From assembly GCA_031291055.1 (NCBI GenBank), contig JARLJU010000022.1, positions 62,001 to 126,000 on the forward strand: a DNA stretch of 64,000 nt. Reading direction: 5' to 3'. Origin of the DNA: Rudaea sp. (GTDB lineage: Bacteria > Pseudomonadota > Gammaproteobacteria > Xanthomonadales > Rhodanobacteraceae). This document shows, one piece after another, positions 35,135 to 46,261 of this stretch (positions within the stretch are counted from its first letter, which is position 1; each line of letters starts with the position of its first letter). Under the pieces are notes generated by a model. That model had not been told where the DNA came from, searched no databases, and saw only the letters and a program-made list of their open reading frames with translations. A program made the translations under genes and the position numbers.

Positions 35135-35602
35135 TTACTGCGTCGGTGGAGTCTCGAAGCCGTTCTGGAAAATCCCGTCGATCATGATCGTGCCGGCCAT
35201 GCTGGCATGCAGGCCGCAATTGTAGAAAAGCATGTCCGGCGCGGTTTGCGGAACGGTGAACGTGATCGGCATGCCTGGCAAAGTATCGCTGGTGATGCCG
35301 CCGCTGATCGAAAGGCCGCCGCCGGTGTAGGCGTTGAGACTCCCAGTGCCACTGATCGTCTTGATGTAGAACGAATGAATGGGCGCCAGGCCGGTCACTT
35401 CGAATGTGTAGGTCTGTCCGCGGATCAGAGTCAGGGTCGGATTTTGCTGGACGGCGCCGCCATCGACGCTCACCTCCCACCGGAATGATGCTCCGGCGAA
35501 GACTGGCGAGAGCGCAAAATCGTTTGCCGCAGCCGGTGCAGCGATCATCAGCATGAGCGTGCCATACAGGCGGGTGCGCGCTGGTTTGTCAGAACGTTGC
35601 AT
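35135..35602 (-). CDS. Secreted blue-copper-like protein with C-terminal DGIFxxGF tail
   Basis: 155-residue exported protein. The signal peptide ends near MLMIAAPAAAN. The mature part is a cupredoxin with candidate copper ligands H (APIHSFYIK), C, H and M in LFYNCGLHASMAG, the usual order for plastocyanin-like sites. The last residues are IDGIFQNGFETPPTQ, a short aromatic tail after the fold ends that also appears in the protein at 56311-56769. The gene is convergent with the FTR1 permease, 21 bases away, but on the other strand. A role in copper handling or electron transfer is possible. Confidence 0.82.
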   Translation of the reverse strand: MQRSDKPARTRLYGTLMLMIAAPAAANDFALSPVFAGASFRWEVSVDGGAVQQNPTLTLIRGQTYTFEVTGLAPIHSFYIKTISGTGSLNAYTGGGLSISGGITSDTLPGMPITFTVPQTAPDMLFYNCGLHASMAGTIMIDGIFQNGFETPPTQ

Positions 35603-35714
35603 GCGGACATCCTCCCGTCCCGATGGCACGAAGAACGGACGAGACACGCCCCCGCGCGATCCGTCCCAGCACGACGGACCGGAAAACCCGGTTGCCCATT
35701 GCAGAGTCGGGAAA

Positions 35715-37337
<1,623 letters not shown>

Positions 37338-37441
37338 GCGCGCCAGGAAGCTGTCTGGGGAGTGCGCATGAAAACATACTGATGCGCGCCGGCGCCAGCT
37401 TCACGGCGTTCCGGCAACGGGCGGTATCAACAGCGGCTGAG

Positions 37442-37473
37442 CAAAACGCAACCGGCCGCGCGAGGCGGCCGGT
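37442..37473 (-). terminator. Terminator after the alanine-rich lipoprotein gene
   Basis: ACCGGCCGC (37451-37459) pairs perfectly with GCGGCCGGT (37465-37473) around a 5-base loop, and on the minus strand the stem is followed by TGCGTTTTGCTC. It lies 28 bases after the lipoprotein stop, so transcripts of that gene should end before liuB. Confidence 0.65.
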
Positions 37474-37500
37474 CGGAAACTTCAATATCGCGAGCGAGGA

Positions 37501-37863
37501 TCAATGACCGCCGGCGTCGTCCTTTTTCGCCGCGTTTGTGGCGTCCTTGACGTCCTGCACGCCCTGCTTGGCGGTTTCGGCTGTCTGTTGCGCGTTCGCT
37601 GTCGCGTTCTTCGCAGCGTCTGCTGCCTGTCCGGCCGATGCTGCGGCTCCGCTCACATCGCCAGCCTTGGCCTGCTGCGCCGCTTGCGTTGCTGCAGCGG
37701 CAGCCTGCTGAGCGGCTTGCGCGGTCTGCTCCGCCTGCAGCTTGGTCGACTCGGCAGCGGCTTTCGCCTTGGCTGTCGCATCCTGCACCTGCTGTGCGTT
37801 GTCGCCGCAGGCGCCCAGAGTCAATGTCAGCGCGGCAGCGATGAAGATGTGCTTCATTTGCAT
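37501..37863 (-). CDS. Alanine-rich small lipoprotein
   Basis: 120-residue predicted lipoprotein. The lipobox is TLGAC (C19). The mature part is almost wholly Ala, Gln, Lys, Thr and Asp, with heptad-like spacing (AQQAAAAATQAAQQAKAG), so it should form a long helix or coiled coil like the major outer-membrane lipoproteins. No enzymatic feature is present. GGGAGG lies 5 bases before the first ATG (37863) and 11 before the second (37857), so I chose the first. It is 86 bases downstream of the thiolase stop and has its own terminator. Confidence 0.75.
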   Translation of the reverse strand: MQMKHIFIAAALTLTLGACGDNAQQVQDATAKAKAAAESTKLQAEQTAQAAQQAAAAATQAAQQAKAGDVSGAAASAGQAADAAKNATANAQQTAETAKQGVQDVKDATNAAKKDDAGGH

Positions 37864-37949
37864 AGAATCCTCCCAGAATCCTTGATTGATGAAATTTCGC
37901 CAGAGATCGATCGCCGACGTTTGTTTCACCATCGCCGGTGCGGTCGAGC

Positions 37950-39128
37950 TTACACCAACTCCAGCGCCAGCGCCGTTGCCTCGCCGCCGCCAATGCACAG
38001 CGCCGCCACCCCGCGCTTGCCACTGCGTGCCTTGAGCGCATGGATCAACGTGACGACCAGGCGCGCGCCGGAGGCGCCGATGGGATGACCCAGCGCGCAG
38101 GCGCCGCCGTTGACGTTGATCTTCTCGTGCGCGATGCCGAGTTCCTTGATCGGCGCCATGGCCACCACGGCGAATGCTTCGTTGACCTCGAACAGGTCCA
38201 CGTCGGCGACGTCCCAGCCGACTTTTTTCAACACATTCCGGATCGCGCTGACCGGCGCCGTCGTGAACCAGGCCGGTTCCTGCGAATGCGTGGCATGACC
38301 AACGATGCGAGCCAGCGGTTTGAGGCCGCGTTTCTTCGCCTCGTCCTCGCTCATCAGCACGGTTGCCGCGGCACCGTCGGAAATGCTCGACGAACTCGCC
38401 GCGGTCACGGTGCCGTCCTTACGGAACGCCGGCTTCAGGGTCGGGACCTTGCCGATGTCGGACTTGCCCGGCTGCTCGTCGGTGGCGTATTCGACGTCGC
38501 CTTTCTTGCCGGCGACCTTCACCGGAACGATTTCGGCGGCGAAAGCGCCCGAGCTGATGGCCGCCTGCGCACGCCTGACCGATTCGATCGTGTAGGCGTC
38601 CTGCGCCTCGCGGGTGAAACCGTATTTGTCCGCCGTCGCTTCGGCGAACACGCCCATCGACTGGCCGTCATAGGGATTGGTCAATCCGTCCCAGGCCATG
38701 TGATCGACGAGTTTCGCATCGCCATAGCGGATGCCCGTGCGTGCCGCGACCATGTGCGGGGCGTTGGTCATCGATTCCATGCCGCCGGCGACCACGACGG
38801 TGGCCGAACCGGCCTTGATCAGATCGTTGCCGAGCATGATCGCCTTCATGCCCGAGCCGCAGACCTTGTTGATCGTCGTACAGCCGGCCGCCTTTGGCAG
38901 CCCTGCGGCAAGCGCGGCCTGGCGGGCGGGCGCCTGGCCGAGATTGGCCGGCAGCACGCAGCCCATGATGACTTCGGATACGTCATCGGCAGCAACGCCG
39001 GATTGTTCCAGTGCCGCCTTGATCGCCGTGGCGCCCAGCGTGGTGGTCGGCACGCCGGTGAACTGGCCGAGCATGGAACCGATCGCGGTACGCCTGGCGC
39101 CGACGATGACGACTGATGATATAGACAT
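37950..39128 (-). CDS. Acetyl-CoA C-acetyltransferase (thiolase)
   Basis: 392-residue thiolase that condenses or cleaves acetoacetyl-CoA. The acylated cysteine is C90 in NKVCGSGMKA; the C-terminal catalytic residues are in GGACALGHPIGASGAR and ALCIGGGEATAL. GGMESMTNAPHM is the family loop. In this context it would cleave acetoacetyl-CoA from leucine, or the thiolase substrates from isoleucine, to acetyl-CoA; biosynthetic use (PHB) is also possible, although phaB/phaC are not here. It has family length and a clean ATG start. Confidence 0.93.
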   Translation of the reverse strand: MSISSVVIVGARRTAIGSMLGQFTGVPTTTLGATAIKAALEQSGVAADDVSEVIMGCVLPANLGQAPARQAALAAGLPKAAGCTTINKVCGSGMKAIMLGNDLIKAGSATVVVAGGMESMTNAPHMVAARTGIRYGDAKLVDHMAWDGLTNPYDGQSMGVFAEATADKYGFTREAQDAYTIESVRRAQAAISSGAFAAEIVPVKVAGKKGDVEYATDEQPGKSDIGKVPTLKPAFRKDGTVTAASSSSISDGAAATVLMSEDEAKKRGLKPLARIVGHATHSQEPAWFTTAPVSAIRNVLKKVGWDVADVDLFEVNEAFAVVAMAPIKELGIAHEKINVNGGACALGHPIGASGARLVVTLIHALKARSGKRGVAALCIGGGEATALALELV

Positions 39129-39299
39129 GACGATTGTTCTCCGGATGACGATGCGGCGCGTATTGTGCGGTGCGGAAGCGGAATTATCGTCCGGTGAATG
39201 CGTCCACGCAATGCATTCTCAAGGGCGGCCGGAGCCGGTGCTGCAATCTGACGCCGTGCACCCTTGTTAGTTCCGGGTCGGGCGCGTAGCCTGCAACGC

Positions 39300-42200
39300 A
39301 TGCGGGGCAGGGGTGACAAGCAGCTGGATGGCGCGCTGTGGCTGGTCGCAGTCGCGCTGCTTTTGTTCTGTATCCAATGCCTGGCTGCCGCGCCGGGTGT
39401 ATACAATGTGCGGTTTCGCAGCTACAGCACGAACGAAGGGCTGTCGCAGGCGACGGCGATGGTCATGGCGCAGGGCAAGACCGGGTTCATCTGGATCGGC
39501 ACCCAGGATGGCCTGGATCGTTTCGACGGCTACGGCTTCAAGGTCTACCGGCACGACCGCGCCGATCGTTGGTCTCTGGCCGACAACGTCATCATGGCAA
39601 TCGCTGCCGACGCCGATGGATCGCTGTGGATCGGTACGCAGAGCGGCGGCCTGGATCGTTACGATCCGGTCCTGGACCGGTTCGAACACCACGCCGCCGA
39701 TCCGGAGGCAGCCGACGCGCTGGCCGCTGACCATGTCACCGCGCTGTTGATCGACCACCGCGGGCGGCTGTGGGTCGCCTCCACGAGGACCCGACTGCAA
39801 TGGCTGGATCGGGCGACGAACCGTTTCCGCGATGTTCCCGCCGGCGCCAGGCCGGAGTTGGCGAATGTGCGCGCACTGGCCGAACAGGCCGATGGCTCGG
39901 TGCTGATTGGCACACGCGACGGCCTGTGGCGTTGCGACGCCGATGGCAGCGGCATGCTGGAGCTGCGTTTCGACCCGGCACACGCCATCGACGTGCAGGG
40001 GCTGGCCCAGGCCAGAGGCGGTGAGATCTGGGTATCGAGCACCGACGCCGGCCTGTACAGTTTTTCCGCCGCGGGTGCGCCGCTGGCGCACTACCATCGC
40101 GGCGCCGACAAGCTCTACGATCTGCCGGACGATGAAGTGCGCGGACTGCAATTCGATGCGGCCGGGCGTTTGTGGGTGGCTGCAAAAAGCAGCGGCCTGC
40201 TGCAGCTGGATATCGCCCATGGCAGCGTCGAGGCGTACCGGCATGATCCGGCCGATGCTCAGAGTGTTGCCGCAAATCGGCAAAACAGTGTACTCGTGGA
40301 CAGCGATGGACTGATCTGGGCCGGTTCCTGGAACAACGGCGTCAGCGTGCACGATCCGCGCACCGAAGCCTTCGTCAGCATCCAGAGCGTCACGGGCGAA
40401 CCGCACAGTCTGCCGGCGCGGCCGGTCAGCGCCGTGATGGGCGACAGCGACGGCACGCTCTGGTTCGGCTTGCCGGAAGGCGGTGGCCTGGTGCACTTCG
40501 ACCTGCACTCCGGCGTGATCGCGCGTTTCGCTTCCGATGCAGGCTCCCCCGGCGGCCTGCCGAAGAATCTGATCGAGGATGTGAAGCGCGGCCACGACGG
40601 CAGCCTGTGGGTGGCGACCTCCGGCGGCGGCCTGCATCGCTTGCTGCCCGGAGCATCGGGCTTCGAACATTTTCGCCACGACCCGGGCGATCCCGACAGC
40701 CTGGTCAGCGATGATCTGCTGTTCCTGCAGCAGGACAGTGCCGGCACGCTCTGGGTGGCCACGGCCGACGCCGGACTTGACGAGCTGTGCGCTGACTGCA
40801 AGGCCTTCAGGCATCACCGCCACGACCCGGCGCGCGCCGAGAGTATCGGCGACGGACCGGTCGCCACCGTGCTCGAGGCGCGCGGCGGCGAGTTGTGGAT
40901 CGCCCTGCGTCCCGGCGGCCTGGATCGTTACGATCGTGCGCATGATCGCTTCTACCACTTTCTTGCAAACGCCGGCGATGCGGGATCGTTGAGCAACAAC
41001 ACGGTCACTGCATTGATGCAGGACAGTCGTGGCGAGCTGTGGATCGGCACGCAAGGCGGTGGCATGAACCACCTGTTGCCGGGCACGCTCGCCGCGCCGC
41101 GCTTCGAGGTGATTTCCAGCGCCGATGGCCTGGCGGCCGATGCTGTCGGCAGCATCGTCGAAGATGCTGCAAACCGGCTGTGGCTGAGCACGACTGCGGG
41201 CATAAGCCGCTACGAGCCTGACAACCGGCACGTGATCAACTTCGGTTCGCGCGAGGGCGCCTTGGCCCAGGGTTACTACATCAATGCGGCGACGCGCCTG
41301 ACCGATGGGCGCATCGTGTTCGGTGGCCTGAGCGGCGCCACGATTTTCGATCCGGCGGCGGTGACGTTGCCGCCATCGCCGCGGCCGATCATTACCGATG
41401 TGTTGTTGAACAATGTGCCGGTTGCATTGCGCTGGAGCGATCCGCGTTCGCCGATGCAATCCTCGCCCTGGATCGGACGCGATAGCGTGGTACTCGATCA
41501 CCGGCAGGACAATGTCAGTTTTGAATTCAGCGCCTTCGGCTTCGGTGATCCCGAATCGATCGAATATTCGTACCTGCTCGACGGCCACGACCAGCAGTGG
41601 ATCCTGACCGGCGCATCGCGCCGCTATGCGACCTACACGAATCTTGCGCCCGGGGACTATCGCCTGCGCGTGCGTGCGCGCCGCGACGGCGATGAGTGGA
41701 ACGGCGGTGAGGCGACCCTGGCCATCCGCATGTTGCCGGCGCCGTGGGCGTCGCCGCTGGCCTATCTGGGCTATGCGGCGGCGCTATCGCTGCTCGCGGC
41801 CGCCGTGGGGTGGCGCACGCGCGCGACATGGCGCCTTCAGGCGGCCGCGCAGGAATCGATTCGCGTCAGCGAAGAACGCCTGAAATATGCACTATGGGGC
41901 AGCGGCGGGGAATTGTGGGACGTGGATCTGCAGACCGGCATGATGCTGCGCGAGAACCGCCTGGATCACCTGGCTGCCACGCACGAGACTCACGCACAGA
42001 CGGTGGCGGCCTATCGGCCGTTCGTGCATCCGGACGACCTGGCGGACTTCGAGCACGCTCTGGCCGCGCATCTGAAAGGCAGCCAGGAGTTTCTGGAAGT
42101 CAGCTATCGCACTCCCGGCCGCAACGGCGAATGGCGCTGGCTGCTCACGCGCGGACGCGTGGTCGCGCGCGATGCCGACGGCCATGCGCAACGGCTGGTT

Positions 42201-43118
42201 GGAACCACGACCGACATCAGCACGCTCAAGCGCGCTGAAGAATCCCTGCGCAATCTCAACGAAGAACTCGAATCACGCGTGGAGACGCGCACCGCGGATC
42301 TGCGCACGGCCAACACCGAACTCCGGCGCACGCTCGAACAACTAACTTTGGCACAGCGGCAACTGCTGGAATCGGAAAAAATGGCTGCTCTGGGTGGCCT
42401 GGTCGCCGGTGTCGCGCACGAGATCAACACCCCGCTGGGCGTCACCGTCACCGCAGCTTCGTATCTGCAGGAAGAGTGCAAGCGCGTCGCGCGGCTGGAA
42501 GCGGAAAACCGCCTGACCTCCGCCGACCTGCATGCTTTCCAGGAAGCCGCCAACGAGAGTGCGCAGATCATCCTGCGCAACCTCAATCGTGCGGACCGGT
42601 TGATACGCAGTTTCAAGCTCGTCGCCGTGGACCAGACTACCGAAGAACGCCGGATCATCGATCTGGGCGCGTATCTGAACGAAATCCTGACGTCGCTGGG
42701 ACCGGTGCTGAAAAAGTCGCCGCACCACGTGCGCGTCGAATGCGCCGACGCGCTGCGCATCAACACCTATCCTGGCGCCGTATACCAGATCATCAGCAAC
42801 CTGGTGATGAACTCACTCACGCACGGATTCGAGCCGGGCCAGATCGGCGAAATCAGCATTGTGGCGCAACGCGCCGGGGCGCTGGTCCTGCTGCAATATC
42901 ACGACAACGGCAACGGCATGACCGAGGCCGTACGCGCTCAGATTTTCGAGCCGTTCTTCACCACCCGGCGCGGACGCGGTGGTTCGGGCCTGGGCATGCA
43001 TGTGGTCTACAATCTGGTGACGCAACTGCTCAAGGGCAGCATCCGTGTGGAGAGTACGCCGGGTGCCGGCGCCACGTTCGAGATATTCCTGCCGGCGGAC
43101 GCGGCAGCGACGACCTGA
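39300..43118 (+). CDS. Two-component sensor histidine kinase with periplasmic double-propeller sensor
   Basis: Large hybrid-sensor-like kinase of about 1272 residues. A signal/anchor segment (about 11-31) leads to many ligand_beta propeller repeats (LWIGTQSGGLDRYDP-type units, about 40-690), a Y_Y_Y domain (about 697-800) and a membrane helix (about 816-838). Inside the cell are a PAS domain (about 857-977), a coiled coil, HisKA with the phospho-acceptor H1040 in GVAHEINTPLG, and an HATPase (about 1120-1270; GNGMTEAVRAQIFEPFFTT, GSGLGMHVV). No receiver domain is fused. The periplasmic fold resembles the polysaccharide sensors of Bacteroides. It faces an HD-GYP regulator tail-to-tail. The frame also permits TTG at 39264. 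Confidence 0.9.
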   Translation: MRGRGDKQLDGALWLVAVALLLFCIQCLAAAPGVYNVRFRSYSTNEGLSQATAMVMAQGKTGFIWIGTQDGLDRFDGYGFKVYRHDRADRWSLADNVIMAIAADADGSLWIGTQSGGLDRYDPVLDRFEHHAADPEAADALAADHVTALLIDHRGRLWVASTRTRLQWLDRATNRFRDVPAGARPELANVRALAEQADGSVLIGTRDGLWRCDADGSGMLELRFDPAHAIDVQGLAQARGGEIWVSSTDAGLYSFSAAGAPLAHYHRGADKLYDLPDDEVRGLQFDAAGRLWVAAKSSGLLQLDIAHGSVEAYRHDPADAQSVAANRQNSVLVDSDGLIWAGSWNNGVSVHDPRTEAFVSIQSVTGEPHSLPARPVSAVMGDSDGTLWFGLPEGGGLVHFDLHSGVIARFASDAGSPGGLPKNLIEDVKRGHDGSLWVATSGGGLHRLLPGASGFEHFRHDPGDPDSLVSDDLLFLQQDSAGTLWVATADAGLDELCADCKAFRHHRHDPARAESIGDGPVATVLEARGGELWIALRPGGLDRYDRAHDRFYHFLANAGDAGSLSNNTVTALMQDSRGELWIGTQGGGMNHLLPGTLAAPRFEVISSADGLAADAVGSIVEDAANRLWLSTTAGISRYEPDNRHVINFGSREGALAQGYYINAATRLTDGRIVFGGLSGATIFDPAAVTLPPSPRPIITDVLLNNVPVALRWSDPRSPMQSSPWIGRDSVVLDHRQDNVSFEFSAFGFGDPESIEYSYLLDGHDQQWILTGASRRYATYTNLAPGDYRLRVRARRDGDEWNGGEATLAIRMLPAPWASPLAYLGYAAALSLLAAAVGWRTRATWRLQAAAQESIRVSEERLKYALWGSGGELWDVDLQTGMMLRENRLDHLAATHETHAQTVAAYRPFVHPDDLADFEHALAAHLKGSQEFLEVSYRTPGRNGEWRWLLTRGRVVARDADGHAQRLVGTTTDISTLKRAEESLRNLNEELESRVETRTADLRTANTELRRTLEQLTLAQRQLLESEKMAALGGLVAGVAHEINTPLGVTVTAASYLQEECKRVARLEAENRLTSADLHAFQEAANESAQIILRNLNRADRLIRSFKLVAVDQTTEERRIIDLGAYLNEILTSLGPVLKKSPHHVRVECADALRINTYPGAVYQIISNLVMNSLTHGFEPGQIGEISIVAQRAGALVLLQYHDNGNGMTEAVRAQIFEPFFTTRRGRGGSGLGMHVVYNLVTQLLKGSIRVESTPGAGATFEIFLPADAAATT

Positions 43119-43138
43119 GGGCCGGGGGTTTGGCCGAT

Positions 43139-44662
43139 CTAGTCGGGCAACTGCCCGCGTACCGCCTGGATGCGGTCCCAGTTTTCAAATGCCAGCTCGA
43201 CCAGGCGCGGCTCGAACTTCTTGCCGTTCTGTTCGACGATGAAGGCGCGGATATCGTCGATGGCCCAGGGTTCCTTGTAGCAGCGCTTGCTGCCGAGCGC
43301 GTCGAACACGTCGGCGAGCATGGTGATGCGGCCGCCGATCGGGATCTGTTCGCCGTGCAGGCCCTTCGGGTAGCCACTGCCATCCCAGTTCTCGTGGTGC
43401 GACAGCGCGATCTCGGCGGCAAGCTTGAACAGCGGGCGCCTCGAATTGGACAACAGCTTCGCCCCGAGTTCGGCATGGGTGCGCATGATGCGGGTTTCTT
43501 CCGGCGTGTGCGCGCCGGGCTTGTTCAGGATCGCATCCGGAATGCCGATCTTGCCGATGTCGTGCAGCGGTGATGCCAGGCGCAGATCCGCGGTCGTTTT
43601 CTCATCCATGCCATACAGCTGCCCGAGCAGTTCGGCGATGAGGCCCACGCGCCTGACGTGGTTCGCCGTTTCGTACGACCGCGTCTCTGCCGCTCCGGCC
43701 AGCAGGTAGATCATTTCCAGCTGGCTGTCCAGCAGGTCACGATGCAGGTGCAGGTTCTCGTAGGCGATCGACACATTGGTGCAGAACACTTCGACCAGAC
43801 GATGGTCCAGTTCGCTCAGGCTCCAGTTTTCGCCGACATAGAGCAGGCTTTCCGAAGCGCGGCTGTCGCTGACGTACAGCACGTAGTGATCGTCGCCGAA
43901 CACATGGCGCTTGTTGTGGAAAGCGTTGCGCAGCGACGCCACGATATGCCGCGGCAGCTTCTCGTCCGCGTTGCGGTCGACGAAGTTGCGATATTCGCCG
44001 GTGGCGGCGGTGACCTGGAAATGATCGGGGAGTTCGGCGCTTGGATGCGCCACCTTGCAGTACAGGGCGCCGCGCTCGACGCCGACCAGTTCGGTCAGCT
44101 GTTCCAGCACCATCGATGCGAATCGCTGCGAGTGCTCGTGCGAGAAAATGTACGCGGACGCATTGATTACCCGCTCCAGCCCGCGCCGGCTGGCCTCGAT
44201 CGTGCGCATGTCGCGGTAGCTGCGCAGTGCAGCGAACATCGTCGTCGCAAGTTTCTGCGCCGTCAACTCGGTCTTTTCCTTGTAGTCGTTGATGTCGTAG
44301 TTGGCGATGACCTGCTGTTCCGGCGCCTGTCCGGGCTGACCGGTGCGCAGCACGATGCGCACGAAGCGGTTGCCGAGGCGCTCGCGCACGGTACGCACCA
44401 GATCCAGGCCGGCGCGGTCCGATTCCATGACCACGTCAAGCAGCATGACGGCGATATCCGTGTGCGCGCGCAGCAGCACTTCGGCTTCTACGGTGTTGTG
44501 CGCATTGAGGAAGCGCAGCGGCCGGTCGGCGAAGCGGAAGCTGCCCAGCGCCAGGCGGGTCACGGCATGAACTTCGGGCTCGTCGTCGACGATCAGCACA
44601 GTCCAGGGCGGCGGGCTCGCTTGCCCCGCACTGAACTGTAAGCCCTTGCTGACCGCGCTCAT
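43139..44662 (-). CDS. Response regulator with HD-GYP c-di-GMP phosphodiesterase domain
   Basis: 507-residue regulator: receiver domain (residues about 20-150) with phospho-acceptor D76 in MLLDVVMESD and acidic pair D26/D27; a DUF3369-type region (about 160-310); and an HD-GYP domain (about 320-500). HD-GYP signatures are LASPLHDIGKIGIPDAIL and SHHENWDGSGYPKGL, so the phosphodiesterase should be active. A GGGGGT ribosome-binding site precedes the ATG. It would lower cyclic di-GMP, opposing the GGDEF protein at 12131-13753. It ends 20 bases from the end of the sensor kinase gene on the opposite strand. Confidence 0.93.
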   Translation of the reverse strand: MSAVSKGLQFSAGQASPPPWTVLIVDDEPEVHAVTRLALGSFRFADRPLRFLNAHNTVEAEVLLRAHTDIAVMLLDVVMESDRAGLDLVRTVRERLGNRFVRIVLRTGQPGQAPEQQVIANYDINDYKEKTELTAQKLATTMFAALRSYRDMRTIEASRRGLERVINASAYIFSHEHSQRFASMVLEQLTELVGVERGALYCKVAHPSAELPDHFQVTAATGEYRNFVDRNADEKLPRHIVASLRNAFHNKRHVFGDDHYVLYVSDSRASESLLYVGENWSLSELDHRLVEVFCTNVSIAYENLHLHRDLLDSQLEMIYLLAGAAETRSYETANHVRRVGLIAELLGQLYGMDEKTTADLRLASPLHDIGKIGIPDAILNKPGAHTPEETRIMRTHAELGAKLLSNSRRPLFKLAAEIALSHHENWDGSGYPKGLHGEQIPIGGRITMLADVFDALGSKRCYKEPWAIDDIRAFIVEQNGKKFEPRLVELAFENWDRIQAVRGQLPD

Positions 44663-44990
44663 CGATCCACCCCCTTAGTGGATACGCTTTGAGTGTAGCG
44701 CAGTTTGGCGCTCGTTTGGCAAGCGTTTGCCGCGTCCATCGGGCGGCATGTGCCGCCTGGGGGGCTGGCGTTTTGCCACCGCCTCACGCCTGCGGCGCGA
44801 ACGGAAACCATCGTGGACCAGACACAGGAACATTCGCCCCATGCCTGAATGCGTACCGGAAGCGCACGCGGCGGCGCTTGGATCGCTGCCTGGCGCCGGC
44901 ACAAGTGTCTGTGACGAAAGAGGATGCCGCTGTTCGCGCGCCTGAAACGCCACGCGCGGCGGACCCGTTACGCCGCCGATCCGGGAGAGA
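44663..44990. other. Intergenic region upstream of the HD-GYP regulator
   Basis: About 328 bases between two minus-strand genes. It should hold the regulator promoter; a possible minus-strand TACACT box lies near 44690 with a poorly placed TTGCCA. A short GC hairpin GGCGGCA/TGCCGCC (44742-44757) has almost no loop and no U-tract. No gene is supported. Confidence 0.45.
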
Positions 44991-46148
44991 TCACCACTTG
45001 CCGTGGAAGAGCTCGCGTCCGATCAGCATGCGCCGGATTTCGTTCGTGCCCGCGCCGATTTCATAAAGCTTGGCATCGCGCAGGATGCGCCCGGTCGGAT
45101 ATTCGTTGATGTAGCCGTTGCCACCGAGGCACTGGATGGCCTCGAGGGCGACCTGCACGGCGCTCGTGGATGCGTGCAGCAGGCAGGAAGCCGGGTCGAT
45201 GCGCGACTTGATGCCGCGGTCGAAATCCTGCGCGACCATGTAGGCAAAGGCGCGCGAGGATTGCAGACAAGTATACATATCCGCAATTTTCGCCTGCATG
45301 ATGCCGAACGTGCCGATCGGCGCGTTGAACTGCTTGCGCTCGCGCACGTAGGGCAGCGCGGCGTCGAGCGCGGCCTGCATCAACCCGAGCGGACCGCCGC
45401 TCAGAACCAGGCGCTCGGTGTCGAGGCCGCTCATCAGCACGCGCACGCCTTCGTTCACTTCGCCGACACGGTTGGCGTCGGGGATTTCGCAATTGTCGAA
45501 CACCAGTTCGCAGGTATTCGAGCCGCGCATGCCGAGCTTGTCGAGCTTCTGCGCCGTGGAAAACCCCCGCATGCCCTTTTCGACGATGAATGCGGTCATG
45601 CAGCGCGAACCGGCCGGCCGGTGCGCCGTGCGCATGTAGACCAGTACCACGTCGGCATCCGGGCCATTGGTGATCCACATCTTCGAGCCATTGGCGATCC
45701 AGTGATCGCCCCTGGGTTCGGCACGGCAGGTCATCGAGCCGACCACGTCGGAGCCGGCCCCCGGCTCGCTCATCGCCAACGCGCCTGTGGATGCGCCGCT
45801 GCACAGCCTGGGAAGGTATTTTTTGCGCTGCTCCGCGTTCGCGTTGTGATACAGGTTCTGCACGCACAGGTTCGAGTGCGCGCCGTAGGACAGGCCGACC
45901 GAACCGGAGGCACGCGAGATTTCCTCCATCGCTACCAGATGCGCGAGGAAGCCCATGCCCGAGCCGCCATATTGCTCCGGCACGGTGATGCCGAGCAGAC
46001 CCATTTCGCCCAGCTTGTGCCACAGATCCGGCGGGAAGACATTGTCGTGATCTATCGCCGCGGCGCGCGGCGCGATTTCCTTTTCCGCAAAGGCACGCAC
46101 CGTTTCGCGCAGCAGGTCGATGTCTTCGCCGAGGGGGAAAGGGCGCAT
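44991..46148 (-). CDS. liuA: Isovaleryl-CoA dehydrogenase
   Basis: FAD-dependent acyl-CoA dehydrogenase for the third step of leucine breakdown (isovaleryl-CoA to 3-methylcrotonyl-CoA). The 385-residue product has [12 protein letters not shown] and WITNGPDAD flavin loops. The C-terminal segment reads [12 protein letters not shown], without the glutamate used by most family members, while [18 protein letters not shown] supplies the alternative catalytic glutamate known from isovaleryl-CoA dehydrogenase (E254 in human numbering). That pair is diagnostic. An upstream in-frame extension lacks homology; ATG 46148 gives the family N-terminus. It appears monocistronic, with a divergent gene upstream. 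Confidence 0.95.
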   Translation of the reverse strand: MRPFPLGEDIDLLRETVRAFAEKEIAPRAAAIDHDNVFPPDLWHKLGEMGLLGITVPEQYGGSGMGFLAHLVAMEEISRASGSVGLSYGAHSNLCVQNLYHNANAEQRKKYLPRLCSGASTGALAMSEPGAGSDVVGSMTCRAEPRGDHWIANGSKMWITNGPDADVVLVYMRTAHRPAGSRCMTAFIVEKGMRGFSTAQKLDKLGMRGSNTCELVFDNCEIPDANRVGEVNEGVRVLMSGLDTERLVLSGGPLGLMQAALDAALPYVRERKQFNAPIGTFGIMQAKIADMYTCLQSSRAFAYMVAQDFDRGIKSRIDPASCLLHASTSAVQVALEAIQCLGGNGYINEYPTGRILRDAKLYEIGAGTNEIRRMLIGRELFHGKW

Positions 46149-46178
46149 GCGGATTCTCGCAACGAGGCTGTTGCGCCA

Positions 46179-46232
46179 ATGATAACCCGCGACCGACCGA
46201 ATAGCCTGTCCGCGCACCGACTGGCTTACAAT
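46179..46232. promoter_or_regulatory. Divergent promoter region, liuA / TPR-sulfotransferase
   Basis: A minus-strand TATCAT (46179-46184) lies 30 bases before the liuA ATG, and a plus-strand TACAAT (46227-46232) lies 29 bases before the sulfotransferase ATG. Neither has a recognisable -35, so an activator or degenerate -35 would be needed. Confidence 0.3.
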
Positions 46233-46261
46233 GAGGCGCCGAGACAGAACTCCAGCGAACG

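Noticed and set aside
39267..41588. 773-residue open frame opposite the propeller kinase
   Set aside because: Antisense of repeated WIGT-type propeller codons, which leave the opposite frame open.
44742..44757. Hairpin GGCGGCA/TGCCGCC as a terminator
   Set aside because: Loop of two bases and no U-tract; it lies in a promoter region, not after a stop.
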